NCBI GenBank assembly: GCA_021157415.1
Contig: JAGGWN010000037.1
Location: forward strand, 1 to 40,541
Reading direction: 5' to 3'
DNA: 40,541 bases
From: Bacteroidales bacterium
GTDB lineage: Bacteria; Bacteroidota; Bacteroidia; Bacteroidales; VadinHA17
Position 1 is the first letter of the stretch. Every line of letters starts with the position of its first letter. The position numbers were made by a program, and so were the translations under genes. The notes beneath the pieces were generated by a model. The model ran no database searches and had not been told where the DNA came from. It saw only the letters and a program-made list of their open reading frames with translations. Of the stretch, positions 25,472 to 34,310 are shown piece by piece.

Positions 25472-28171
25472 TCATCTATGATAAACAAGGCTCTCTATAT
25501 TCTGCTTCTTTTCCCTATAAAAAAAACTAAAAATCCAGGCAAATAGGATACTTCCGGAAAAGCCTATGAACCCATACAATAAGAAAGATACCATGGTAAA
25601 GAACTTGACATACATCAACAGGGCCAAGCCAAAAAGAAAGCCAAATAGTGCGGCCTTCGCATTGATTCTTCGGAAAAATATACCCATGGCAAACAAGCCG
25701 GCCAGACCACCAGCAAGCAGACCGAGAAAAGTGTTGAAATAATCAAAAAGTGAATACAAATCCCATGTAGCCATGAAAAGTGCCAGCAAGATACCTATGC
25801 CACCGGCGACGATTCCTGTTATCCTGGCAACGTTCAACCGGCGCCGATCCGTCGATGCGGGATGAAAATGCTGGTAAAAGTCCATGGTATAGGCAGTGGA
25901 AATGGAATTGATATTGGCTGAGATCGTAGACATACTGGCAGAGAAAATCGCAGCGATCATCAACCCTGCCACTCCGACTGGTATCCGTGCCATAATGAAA
26001 TGGGGAAAAATAGCATCCGTATTCTGGGCAGCCAGGTTAAGTTCGGCAGGATGGGTTTTGAAGAAAACATAAAGTGCCGTCCCTATAAAATAAAAAACAA
26101 ATGACACCGGGATGCTCAGCCAGCCGTTGAACCAGATACCTTTGGAAGACGTCTTCTCATCCTTCGTAGCCATATATCGCTGAATCACCGACTGGTCACT
26201 GCTGTACGGGATCAGGTTAAGGACAAAACCGCCCAGCAGCATTACCCAAAATGTTGCACGCCGGAAGTCGAATGCCATATCAAACATTTTCATTTTATGT
26301 TCATCCAGTGTGATCTGTACCACCGTCTTAAGACCTCCCTGAATGTCAGAGATCAGGAAAACGATGGTGAGAATTGCTCCCCCAAGCAATACAAAGCCCT
26401 GAATCACATCTCCCCATACTACAGCTTCCACCCCTCCCATGGTACAATAAGCGATCGTGATGAGCCCCATCAGTGAAATACAGAGATAGATATCAATACC
26501 TGTAACAGCCGACAAGGCCAGGGAAGGGAGAAATAACACCAGAGCCATACGTACGATCATAAAGACCTGGAAGAAACTGCTGGCAATAAAACGGATGGTA
26601 TAATCAAACCTCTTCTCCAGATATTCATAGGCGGTGGTCACATTTAGTTTCCGGAAAAAAGGCAGGTAATACTTCACCACTGGCCAGGCCACCAATGGGA
26701 TGGTCGCCGCCATGACAAAATATTTCCAGTCGGTGGCATAGGTTTTGGCCGGGATGGTAATATAAGTAATGGCGCTCAGTACCGTGGCAAAGATGCTGAT
26801 ACCGGCAGCCCACCAAGGGATCCTTCCGCCTGCCTTGAAAAAATCGTGGGTGGATTTTTCCCTTTGCATAAAATAATAACCGATAAAGAGCATCCCCAGC
26901 AAATAGATCCCCAAGACGGTCCAGTTCCATGCTCCAAACATTATCTTGTTCTCAACTTTCCCGAAGTATACTTTCGGGGAACGTACCCCCGGTTTTATCT
27001 CCCCGTTGACCACAACCCAGCCGTCGTTCCACTTGACCACAGGAGCTCCCGCAGGTGCAGGAAAAGGATACTCCTGAATGCTCGTCCAGGTTTTTGTAAT
27101 GGTATGATAGGCTATGACTCTTTTGTTAAACCTGAAACTGTCTGGCTGCATAGTGAAATAAGCGTATTGCTCTTTTCTGAGCCGGGAATACAATGCAGAA
27201 TCCCCCGTCTCGAGTGCCTGCTGCATATGTCGCTCCCTGAGAAGGGCGCGACCGAATATTTTACGGTTCACACCACCGACAAACAGGACATGATGTGCAC
27301 TTACGGCTACTCCTCCGGCACCATGGAGGGATATCGTATCACCATCTATCACAGTCGCAGGTACAGGGGACCAGGTCTGTGTGACAGGATCATATTCCAG
27401 CCCGTCCGACTGCAGTAATGGATAATCAAGATTTCCCGAATAAACTGACCCGCTGAATAGATAAAAATGGTTCTCTTCAGCAGCATCCTGCCCAACAGCA
27501 ACAGCTTGTAACCGGGGAGGACCGGGAAAATCAGGCAATCTTTCCCATTGAAATGCCTCCGTACCCCATTTTTCAAGATCAAGAGAATAAAATGCATTCG
27601 AGGGAGCGTCATCGACCATTCCCCCCGCAACATAAATTTTGTTCCCTACCAGTGCTCCGGCCATATTGTACATGGCACAGGGTAAAGATGGCATGGAATC
27701 AATAAGGATATTTCTGTCCTCCGGATTCCATCTCATTAAAAAAACAAATGAAAAACGCTCGGTTTCGTTTTTCCCGCCAATACATATCACGCCCCGTTCT
27801 GTAGTCACTGACACACCGTATGCAGCAGCCTTGGGGATTGTAAACCCCCTGTACCATTTGTAGTTCCCTCCTTCCTCTCTCACTAAGGCATACGCATCCG
27901 AATAATATTTCTTCTTTCCTCCTTCCCATACAGGTTTATCCGGGAAGTTAGTCCCCCCGGCGACGAGCAATACGTTATTGGAAACTCCGGCAAAAGGGGC
28001 CGACACCCCATACTGTACTGTCTCCCCCGGAGGAGGAGGCAGATCCGGTAACACTTTCCAGACCAGATAATTACGAAAAGGTTGCCTGGCCGACACAGGT
28101 AACCCCATAACTGACAGAAATGCCAGCATCAAAACTATCTGGATAATCCTTTCAACAGATCGATTTTTCAT
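25472..28171 (-). CDS. Fusion: kelch sialic-acid mutarotase + sodium:solute symporter
   Basis: This 899-residue protein joins two sialic-acid functions. After a signal peptide (IQIVLMLAFLSVMGLPVSA), residues ~35-405 are a kelch propeller. It matches the cyclically permuted mutarotase (NanM-like) pattern: NVLLVAGGTNFPDKPVWEGG, ICIGGKN and IYVAGGMVDDAPSN. From about residue 410 to the end is a sodium:solute symporter with many membrane segments, including STHDFFKAGGRIPWW, LSAITYITIPAKTY and GGVEAVVWGDVIQG. The propeller would sit in the periplasm and convert freshly released alpha sialic acid to the form taken up by the attached symporter. The start at 28171 begins MKNRSVERII; 28240 is possible but would overlap the lyase gene. 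The gene starts 40 bases after nanA. Confidence 0.9.
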   Translation of the reverse strand: MKNRSVERIIQIVLMLAFLSVMGLPVSARQPFRNYLVWKVLPDLPPPPGETVQYGVSAPFAGVSNNVLLVAGGTNFPDKPVWEGGKKKYYSDAYALVREEGGNYKWYRGFTIPKAAAYGVSVTTERGVICIGGKNETERFSFVFLMRWNPEDRNILIDSMPSLPCAMYNMAGALVGNKIYVAGGMVDDAPSNAFYSLDLEKWGTEAFQWERLPDFPGPPRLQAVAVGQDAAEENHFYLFSGSVYSGNLDYPLLQSDGLEYDPVTQTWSPVPATVIDGDTISLHGAGGVAVSAHHVLFVGGVNRKIFGRALLRERHMQQALETGDSALYSRLRKEQYAYFTMQPDSFRFNKRVIAYHTITKTWTSIQEYPFPAPAGAPVVKWNDGWVVVNGEIKPGVRSPKVYFGKVENKIMFGAWNWTVLGIYLLGMLFIGYYFMQREKSTHDFFKAGGRIPWWAAGISIFATVLSAITYITIPAKTYATDWKYFVMAATIPLVAWPVVKYYLPFFRKLNVTTAYEYLEKRFDYTIRFIASSFFQVFMIVRMALVLFLPSLALSAVTGIDIYLCISLMGLITIAYCTMGGVEAVVWGDVIQGFVLLGGAILTIVFLISDIQGGLKTVVQITLDEHKMKMFDMAFDFRRATFWVMLLGGFVLNLIPYSSDQSVIQRYMATKDEKTSSKGIWFNGWLSIPVSFVFYFIGTALYVFFKTHPAELNLAAQNTDAIFPHFIMARIPVGVAGLMIAAIFSASMSTISANINSISTAYTMDFYQHFHPASTDRRRLNVARITGIVAGGIGILLALFMATWDLYSLFDYFNTFLGLLAGGLAGLFAMGIFFRRINAKAALFGFLFGLALLMYVKFFTMVSFLLYGFIGFSGSILFAWIFSFFYREKKQNIESLVYHR

Positions 28172-28211
28172 AGGCTTTATTTCACAAGGAACAGATTTTA
28201 CTTCCAAGTAT

Positions 28212-29123
28212 TTATTTATTACAAAATTCAAAAAAATCAATGTTTTCCAAATCTTTCAGCATAGCTTTCTCTTCCTCCTCCGGAAGAGTACGCAACGGTA
28301 GGCGGTTGGGGCCACAATCCACACCTAAGAACTTCATGACCCCTTTCCCTGATATAACATTGCCACCATACTTGTTCAGGACACTAATAAACTCCTGTGC
28401 CTTCCACTGCAATGAACGGGCTTTTTCCATATCCTTTGCATGGTATGCTTTGATCAGGTCCAGGAATACTTTCATGATATGATTGTAAGAACCGCCAATG
28501 CCTCCTGTTGCTCCCAGTGCCAAGCCCGCCAACAAGGTTTCATCACGTCCGTGCAAAATTTCATAACGCCCGTTATCAAACCGCAGACAATTACTGAACT
28601 CAAAAAGATCTTCATGAGTGTACTTAATCCCCGTCAGATTAGGTATTCTGTCTTTAGCTTTTTCAAGAAAATCCAACATAGGAAGATATACCCCGGTAAA
28701 TGAAGGCATATGGTAAAAGTAAAATGGCATGTCTGGTGCTTCAGACGCCAGTTCAGCACAATACATAACCAGATCCTCTACTGTCTGCGGTTTGAAAAAA
28801 ACCGGGGCCATGGCCCCTATGCCCCAGGCGCCTATGGCAGCTGCATGTCTTACCAGTTCTTTACTCCCCAGCAATGTCGCTCCTCCAACATGTACAATGG
28901 ATTTGAAATTTTCCGGTGTATTTTCAACCCAAAGTTCAGCCACTCGTTTTCGCTCTTCCAGTGATAATGAATAACCTTCACCGGAAGTCCCACAAATAAA
29001 AGCCCCGTCAATGCCATTTTTTACATAAAAAGAGGCATACTGCGCGATCCGGTCATAGTTGACGCTTCCATCAGCTAACATAGGGGTAAATGGTGCTGAA
29101 ATAAAACCTTCTATCCTTTTCAT
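28212..29123 (-). CDS. nanA: N-acetylneuraminate lyase (DHDPS superfamily)
   Basis: This 303-residue cytoplasmic aldolase cleaves N-acetylneuraminate to pyruvate and N-acetylmannosamine. The CGTSGEG loop (44-50), Y137 (FYFYHMPSFTGV) and Schiff-base K167 (GIKYTHED) agree with Escherichia coli NanA numbering within two residues. The HGRDETLLAGLALGATGGIGGSYN segment keeps the D-E and S-Y-N residues that line the sialic-acid pocket. The Arg that follows the active-site Tyr in dihydrodipicolinate synthases is a His here. I prefer the ATG at 29123 (MKRIEGFISAPFTP); 29144 adds seven residues. Neighbouring sialidases and transporter support the role. A related ulosonic acid such as KDN is an alternative substrate. 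Confidence 0.88.
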   Translation of the reverse strand: MKRIEGFISAPFTPMLADGSVNYDRIAQYASFYVKNGIDGAFICGTSGEGYSLSLEERKRVAELWVENTPENFKSIVHVGGATLLGSKELVRHAAAIGAWGIGAMAPVFFKPQTVEDLVMYCAELASEAPDMPFYFYHMPSFTGVYLPMLDFLEKAKDRIPNLTGIKYTHEDLFEFSNCLRFDNGRYEILHGRDETLLAGLALGATGGIGGSYNHIMKVFLDLIKAYHAKDMEKARSLQWKAQEFISVLNKYGGNVISGKGVMKFLGVDCGPNRLPLRTLPEEEEKAMLKDLENIDFFEFCNK

Positions 29124-29167
29124 AGTCTCTGTATATTTAATCATTAATATAACTTAACATATCTGAC

Positions 29168-29191
29168 ATCTACGTAGACTCCTACGTAGAT
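29168..29191. repeat. Perfect 10-bp intercistronic hairpin
   Basis: ATCTACGTAG (29168-29177) and CTACGTAGAT (29182-29191) are exact reverse complements separated by ACTC. The element lies three bases after the stop of the esterase gene and upstream of nanA, inside an otherwise tightly packed operon. No U tract follows on the minus strand, so an RNA-stability or processing hairpin is more likely than a strong terminator. Confidence 0.75.
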
Positions 29192-29194
29192 ATA

Positions 29195-31342
29195 TTATTT
29201 TTTCTCCATCTCTCTTTCATCTCCGGCTTCCATTTCTGTTGTAAAAGTAGACGCTGGTAATCCTTCCTTGTTTACCAGATTGGCTTCCGGATAAGACTGC
29301 CAGGCATACCGCACAAGTTCAGGAACCTGTATTGCCGGATTGAATACAATTACCTTCTTTTTCTTTAGTTTTACATTTGCCGACACAAAATACCCTTCCG
29401 CCCCGGCAATTTCAAATCCTCTGAGTGGTTTATGATCACTCGTCGTCAAACCGGAACCAATATAATCAAAAAAGATTATGATCTTGTGTTCTCTTTTTCG
29501 AATATTACGGAAAAGCGGACCAGAAAAGACCAACTTTTTATGGTACGTTTTTGCCAGTGCCCACAAAGCAAGGCGGTGCCCTACATCCTTTTTATTTTTT
29601 GGATGTACGTTAGTGGAATCTCCGATATCACTGGTCACTGCCATACCCGTATGTGGAATTTCATATAATAACTTTCTTTGACTATTCCGGAAGGCAGGCC
29701 AGGAAGGCCGGTTCAGACCGGACAACTGCACATAATAAAACGGCATTACCGAATCATTGAACGATTCCCGCCAGTTATTGACCAACATTTTAAATAACAC
29801 TTCATGTTGATATACACAATCTGCATTGGATTCCCCCTGATACCAAATAACTCCCCGGAAAGGAAAACTAATCAGTGGTTGAATCCCATTAACAAATAAA
29901 TAAGAAGGCTCAAAAGGATGTTGCTGATTAGGATTTGTTGCATATTTTAAGTTTAAAGCAGCTCTTTGCCTGCACCATTTCTGCACCAGATCGTTGTGCA
30001 ACCAGTCATGCAGCATATCTACTGTTTCGGGATCGCCCTCAAGCGTTTTTCTGTCAATCCATGATTCGGTATTGGAACCACCTACGGCGTTATTGATAAG
30101 TCCTATTGGCACACCCAGCTTGTTGTGCAGTTCTTTCCCAAAGAAATATCCTACTGCAGAAAAGTCAGAAGCTGTTTCCGGAGTACAAATTTGCCAGGGA
30201 CCTTTCTTAAAATATTCATTCCTGTTTATTTTATCCAATTGTTCTTGCGTAAAAGTTCCGGCTCCGGGCCAGGCAACTGACTTAAAGCCAAATAAACGTA
30301 TTTGAGGATAATTTGCTTTTGGGATCTCTGTATTACTGCTGGCGGCTTTTTTCAATTCAAAAGCCATATTCGACTGCCCCGAACACAACCAGACCTCTCC
30401 GATCATAATATCTTTTATCTCAATATTTTTATCCGCTGAGACCCTCAGCACATAAGGCCCGCCCGCAGTCATTTCCGGGAAAAATACAGACCATTTTCCA
30501 TGAATACCCGCAACGGTTTGTTTGTGTATGCCGGCAAAATCTATGTCAACTTTTTCTCCTGTATTGGCATTCCCGTATATATGCACCGGTTTGCCACGCT
30601 GTACCACCATATGATCCGTAAACATTGCCGGAAGAGAGAGCCCTCCGAAATCACCCGTTATATATTTTTTTACTGTTTCTGCAATGATGGTTGCTCCTGC
30701 TTTTTTAGGATGCAAAGCATCCTGGTTATAAAGATCAGGCCTTCCGTAAAGAGGCATATATAAATCGATTAATGACACCTGTTTTTTTCGGGCAACTTCT
30801 GTAATTGCTTTTTGTATGGCCCAAAAATATTCTCTCGTACCGGTTTTGAATCTGGGGTGCCATGAAAAGATCGGTGTCATTTTGCATATCCATATCTTGG
30901 GCTTTGGCGAAGTATTGATCGAAACAAAGGCATCTATCAAAGATTCGTAATCCTGAATAAAATCATCACCATATAAAGGCCAATCGCGGGGATCGGTATC
31001 ATTCAACCCCAAATGTATAATTACAACATGAGGTCTGAATACCAATGCAGAATCAAATTCGGGCAAATTTCTGTAAGGCCTGTGCCCCTTGGATAATAAA
31101 GTAGCTCCGTTATGTCCAAAATTCCGGACGTCAAACATAGGGCCCAACATCCTTTGCAGTTGTGCAGGATAAGAATTTTCCTGTTTGTTACGGATGCCGT
31201 ATCCATAGGTAATGCTGTTTCCTATACACGCCACCCTGATTTTTCCCTTATAATCGTCCGTATGAATGACCTGAGTTTGTGCATGACATAAAGCCAAACT
31301 ACTAAATATACTGAACAATGCCATGCTAATTATATTTCTCAT
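29195..31342 (-). CDS. Bimodular esterase: SGNH hydrolase + sialate O-acetylesterase
   Basis: This 715-residue exported protein has a signal peptide (MRNIISMALFSIFSSLALCHAQ) and two esterase modules. The first, residues ~30-230, is an SGNH hydrolase with S43 (IGNSITYGYG), GHNGAT, GLNDTDP and the D-x-x-H pair in DALHPKKAG. The second, from ~245 to the end, is a sialate 9-O-acetylesterase-like domain. It has PAMFTDHMVVQRGKPVHIYG, CSGQSNMAFEL, NAVGGSNTESW, VIWYQGESNAD and the late VGHRLAL. Both would remove acetyl groups from sialic acids or glycans in the periplasm so that sialidase and lyase can act. Start at 31342 fits the signal peptide; 31372 would overlap the preceding gene. The 10-base gap to that gene indicates one operon. 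Confidence 0.88.
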   Translation of the reverse strand: MRNIISMALFSIFSSLALCHAQTQVIHTDDYKGKIRVACIGNSITYGYGIRNKQENSYPAQLQRMLGPMFDVRNFGHNGATLLSKGHRPYRNLPEFDSALVFRPHVVIIHLGLNDTDPRDWPLYGDDFIQDYESLIDAFVSINTSPKPKIWICKMTPIFSWHPRFKTGTREYFWAIQKAITEVARKKQVSLIDLYMPLYGRPDLYNQDALHPKKAGATIIAETVKKYITGDFGGLSLPAMFTDHMVVQRGKPVHIYGNANTGEKVDIDFAGIHKQTVAGIHGKWSVFFPEMTAGGPYVLRVSADKNIEIKDIMIGEVWLCSGQSNMAFELKKAASSNTEIPKANYPQIRLFGFKSVAWPGAGTFTQEQLDKINRNEYFKKGPWQICTPETASDFSAVGYFFGKELHNKLGVPIGLINNAVGGSNTESWIDRKTLEGDPETVDMLHDWLHNDLVQKWCRQRAALNLKYATNPNQQHPFEPSYLFVNGIQPLISFPFRGVIWYQGESNADCVYQHEVLFKMLVNNWRESFNDSVMPFYYVQLSGLNRPSWPAFRNSQRKLLYEIPHTGMAVTSDIGDSTNVHPKNKKDVGHRLALWALAKTYHKKLVFSGPLFRNIRKREHKIIIFFDYIGSGLTTSDHKPLRGFEIAGAEGYFVSANVKLKKKKVIVFNPAIQVPELVRYAWQSYPEANLVNKEGLPASTFTTEMEAGDEREMEKK

Positions 31343-31352
31343 CGATTTATTA

Positions 31353-33236
31353 TTATTTATTAGGATAGTCATATAGTTTGTGGTAATTCATTTCGTTAAT
31401 CACTCTTATTTCGAATCTGGTTAGGCATTCCGAAGCACAGGTAAGCATCCATTTCTTCAAAGGTTTGGAAAACGGCACTTTAAGTAATCTCATCACAACA
31501 GGCGTTAACGCATCTGCCACTATTTTATGGCCTTTATCAGTGGGATGCACACCATCCAGCAAAAGTTGACTGTGTGCTTTACTCTTATTCAATCTGTTTT
31601 CAAAAAGTTTCCAAACATCCACGAGGAAAACATCATTTTCTTTTGCTACCCGGCGCATCTGTACGGCATAGAGGGCGAGTCTGTCATTTCTCCATGTTTC
31701 CAAGCGACTGTCAAAAGGATTTGGAGTCATCAAAACCACTTTGATGCCAGCGTCTTTCATGGCCGTGAGCATATAGGTCAGGTTTTCATAATAAGACGGC
31801 AGAGAGATACGGCTTTCCCCATCAGGACCTCCGTGATCAACATACGAATCATTGATGCCATATTGCATGATCACAACATCCGGGTGATAATCCAATACAT
31901 CATGCTGAAAGCGGTCTCTGGCATGTTGGATTTTAAACCTGTCGTTGTCTTTTACTGACCCAGTATGACTTCCCCCCTGACCGGAATTAATAATCTGGCA
32001 TGGAACTCCTGCTTTGATCAGGTTTTCTTCCAGACGAATACAATATACCTTTCTTACTTTCAAAGGGCGCCATGCTGTAGTAGAGTTTCCAAAAACCACA
32101 ATAGTTTTTCTGTCCTCAGGGGATTGCAACCAACTGAGATTAAACCGGCAGAATGTAAGAGAACCATTTGTATGCTTCTCGTATAAGAGCCCCATATCAT
32201 TTCCCGGGAGCACTGTCAGGCAGGAATATCCCGAGGGCCCCTTGAATATTGTTTTCTGAAGCGGCCACGTTTTTCCCTTGTCATAACTTACTTTTACCGT
32301 CATGTTTCTCCAGTCAACAGATGAGGACAGATTTGAAAACAATAATAATTTTTTATTCTCTGTCTCGTACGTAATCATTGAGGCCTGACAAACCGGGTCC
32401 TGCAACTCCGTGTTAAATTCCAGAGGACTCCAGGATTTGCCCATATCTGAAGTATAACTTACCGCCCGACATCCTTTTTTACAATGATTACGCATATTAA
32501 GCATCAGCCGTCCATCCTCAAGCTCAACCAGGGTAGATTCCGTGGTGTTTTCTGCTGGTGAGCTACTGTAATCCCAGGTTTTTCCATGATCTGTACTATA
32601 AATAAGATAGGAACAAAGATGATTTGAGGGTTGACTGCTTCGGTAATAACCGGGGACAACAAGGGTTCCCTTCTTCATCTGGAATCCGCGTCCCGGTGCC
32701 TCCAGAGCACAAAACCAATTTGGACTCTTTACCATTCGATTTATGTTTATCGGTTTCGACCAGGTAAGGCCATCGTCGTCACTGTGAAGCGCAAGAAGAT
32801 GGCAGGTACTGTCGCCGTCAATTCCTGCTTTTGACTGAAACAATCCAACACCTTTCTTACCGTGGAGTACAAAAAGCCAGACGGTTCCTGTTACCCTGTC
32901 CACCAAAAGCGATGGGTCACTGGCGCCCTCCCATCCCTCATAGTCAAGAATTTTTTTCAGCGGCGACCATGTCTGTCCCCCATCTGTACTCCGGCGCATA
33001 ACTATATCAATATTGTTGGGTAAGGTCCCTGGTTTTTTCACCCTTGCCTCACATACCGCCAGCAGGGATCCTTTGGCCGTGGTAACCAGCGACGGTATAC
33101 GGAATTCACGAATACCGCTGTCACCGGGAGCAAACAAAACCTGTTCTTCAAATACAGGATTATTTTCAAAGCATTGCCCTTTTTCTTCATTTATTATGAA
33201 GAGGGCAAATATTATGATCAGAAATCTCACTAACAT
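31353..33236 (-). CDS. Fusion: GH33 sialidase + SGNH esterase
   Basis: This 627-residue exported protein has a short signal peptide (MLVRFLIIIFALFIINEEKGQ). The N-terminal propeller has the RIP-type EFRIPSLVTT, CEARV and Asp boxes RRSTDGGQTW, SDDDGLTW, STDHGKTW, TSDMGKSW and SYDKGKTW. From about residue 375 it continues into an SGNH hydrolase with VVFGNSTTAW (catalytic Ser), NSGQGGSHTG, QYGINDSYVD and LLDGVHPTDKG (Asp-His). One polypeptide could thus remove O-acyl groups and the sialic acid itself. The frame is continuous, so this is a true fusion, not two adjacent genes. It starts 10 bases after the UroD-like gene and ends 10 bases before the next gene. Confidence 0.88.
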   Translation of the reverse strand: MLVRFLIIIFALFIINEEKGQCFENNPVFEEQVLFAPGDSGIREFRIPSLVTTAKGSLLAVCEARVKKPGTLPNNIDIVMRRSTDGGQTWSPLKKILDYEGWEGASDPSLLVDRVTGTVWLFVLHGKKGVGLFQSKAGIDGDSTCHLLALHSDDDGLTWSKPININRMVKSPNWFCALEAPGRGFQMKKGTLVVPGYYRSSQPSNHLCSYLIYSTDHGKTWDYSSSPAENTTESTLVELEDGRLMLNMRNHCKKGCRAVSYTSDMGKSWSPLEFNTELQDPVCQASMITYETENKKLLLFSNLSSSVDWRNMTVKVSYDKGKTWPLQKTIFKGPSGYSCLTVLPGNDMGLLYEKHTNGSLTFCRFNLSWLQSPEDRKTIVVFGNSTTAWRPLKVRKVYCIRLEENLIKAGVPCQIINSGQGGSHTGSVKDNDRFKIQHARDRFQHDVLDYHPDVVIMQYGINDSYVDHGGPDGESRISLPSYYENLTYMLTAMKDAGIKVVLMTPNPFDSRLETWRNDRLALYAVQMRRVAKENDVFLVDVWKLFENRLNKSKAHSQLLLDGVHPTDKGHKIVADALTPVVMRLLKVPFSKPLKKWMLTCASECLTRFEIRVINEMNYHKLYDYPNK

Positions 33237-33246
33237 AATTATTCCT

Positions 33247-34293
33247 TTAGCCTTTAGCCTTTTTACTATTAAACTCTAACTCCATCACCGTATCCCGCAT
33301 CGCATAGAAATTCTCAATGGGGATTAACTCATGAAGGTTATGGCTTGAAGCTACAATATATCCTCCTCCTTTTCCGAGAATCTCCATATGTTTTATCACA
33401 TCTTCCCGAACCTGTTCCGTTGTTCCATTTAACAATACACCATTAATATCGATATTCCCGCAAAGAGTAATCTTATCTCCATATGTTTTTTTCAGTTCAT
33501 AAATATCCTGGGTTCCGCCGGAAGTATCCACCGGATTAAGAACATCCACCCCCATTTTAACAAAATCAGGAATTAGGTATTCAATCGCTCCATCAATATG
33601 AAAGAATACCTGCTTATCAGCATTTTTTATCATTCGTATCTGTTCCCGGATAAATGATAGTTCAAGGCGTTCTACCATTTCCCATGAGACCATTGGTCCT
33701 ATGCCTGTGACAATGCCACTTCCAACTTTAACCATATCCACCGGATGCCGGAGATACATCTCCAGTTCCTTCAAGCAATATTCATGCAGCATTTTTATCA
33801 TATCCATCACCAGCGGAGGGTCTTCGACCGACTTCATCAGGAAATCGGTATATCCCATTGCGGTCATCGCCGTAAATGCAGCCGTTTGTGCCCCAACCAT
33901 CAAACCCATATTTGTACAGGTCTCATCCAGTTTTTCAATAGTTTGTTCCAATTTTTTTTCTATGGCCAAAATATCAGGAAACCATACCTTATTCAAATCC
34001 TTTCTTGATTTGATAATGCCATCCTTGTAGTGTAACCTGCCAACCTTATCCGGAACTTCCACACGACCGACTCTCCAGACATGGGAAAAATAAAGCATAT
34101 CATTGCCCATCCTCAGGTTTAATTCCACATTATCGTCCACTGATTGTTCAAACGGATGCAAGTTATAGGGCAGTTTCTTCCCAAGGATTTGATTTACGAT
34201 CTCCATATCGGGGTCTATTTCAAAAAAAGGGATATCAGACCGTTCAACATGGTTGATCGCATCAATGATCCTGTTTTTATCTGGTACCCTCAT
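33247..34293 (-). CDS. UroD-family (MtaA/CmuA-like) methyltransferase homologue
   Basis: This 348-residue cytoplasmic protein belongs to the uroporphyrinogen decarboxylase superfamily. That superfamily includes methylcobamide-dependent methyltransferases as well as true UroD. Visible features are MVGAQTAAFTAMTAMGYTDFL, MVKVGSGIVTGIGPMVS, FFHIDGAIEYLIPDFVKMGVD near residue 232, LNPVDTSG, LCGNIDINGVL and a C-terminal ASSHNLHELIPIENFYAM. The usual H-x-C zinc pair of the CoM methyltransferases is H-I-D here, while a Cys remains in LCGNID. Haem biosynthesis is unlikely because the N-terminal UroD substrate motif is absent. It lies between two sialidase genes with gaps of 10 and 17 bases, so it is co-transcribed. 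A corrinoid-dependent demethylation step is inferred, not shown. Confidence 0.8.
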   Translation of the reverse strand: MRVPDKNRIIDAINHVERSDIPFFEIDPDMEIVNQILGKKLPYNLHPFEQSVDDNVELNLRMGNDMLYFSHVWRVGRVEVPDKVGRLHYKDGIIKSRKDLNKVWFPDILAIEKKLEQTIEKLDETCTNMGLMVGAQTAAFTAMTAMGYTDFLMKSVEDPPLVMDMIKMLHEYCLKELEMYLRHPVDMVKVGSGIVTGIGPMVSWEMVERLELSFIREQIRMIKNADKQVFFHIDGAIEYLIPDFVKMGVDVLNPVDTSGGTQDIYELKKTYGDKITLCGNIDINGVLLNGTTEQVREDVIKHMEILGKGGGYIVASSHNLHELIPIENFYAMRDTVMELEFNSKKAKG

Positions 34294-34310
34294 ATAGCTT
34301 AAATAAAAAT

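Noticed and set aside
28212-29123. Dihydrodipicolinate synthase for lysine synthesis
   Set aside because: The Arg after the active-site Tyr is missing and the sialic-acid pocket residues are present, within a sialidase operon.
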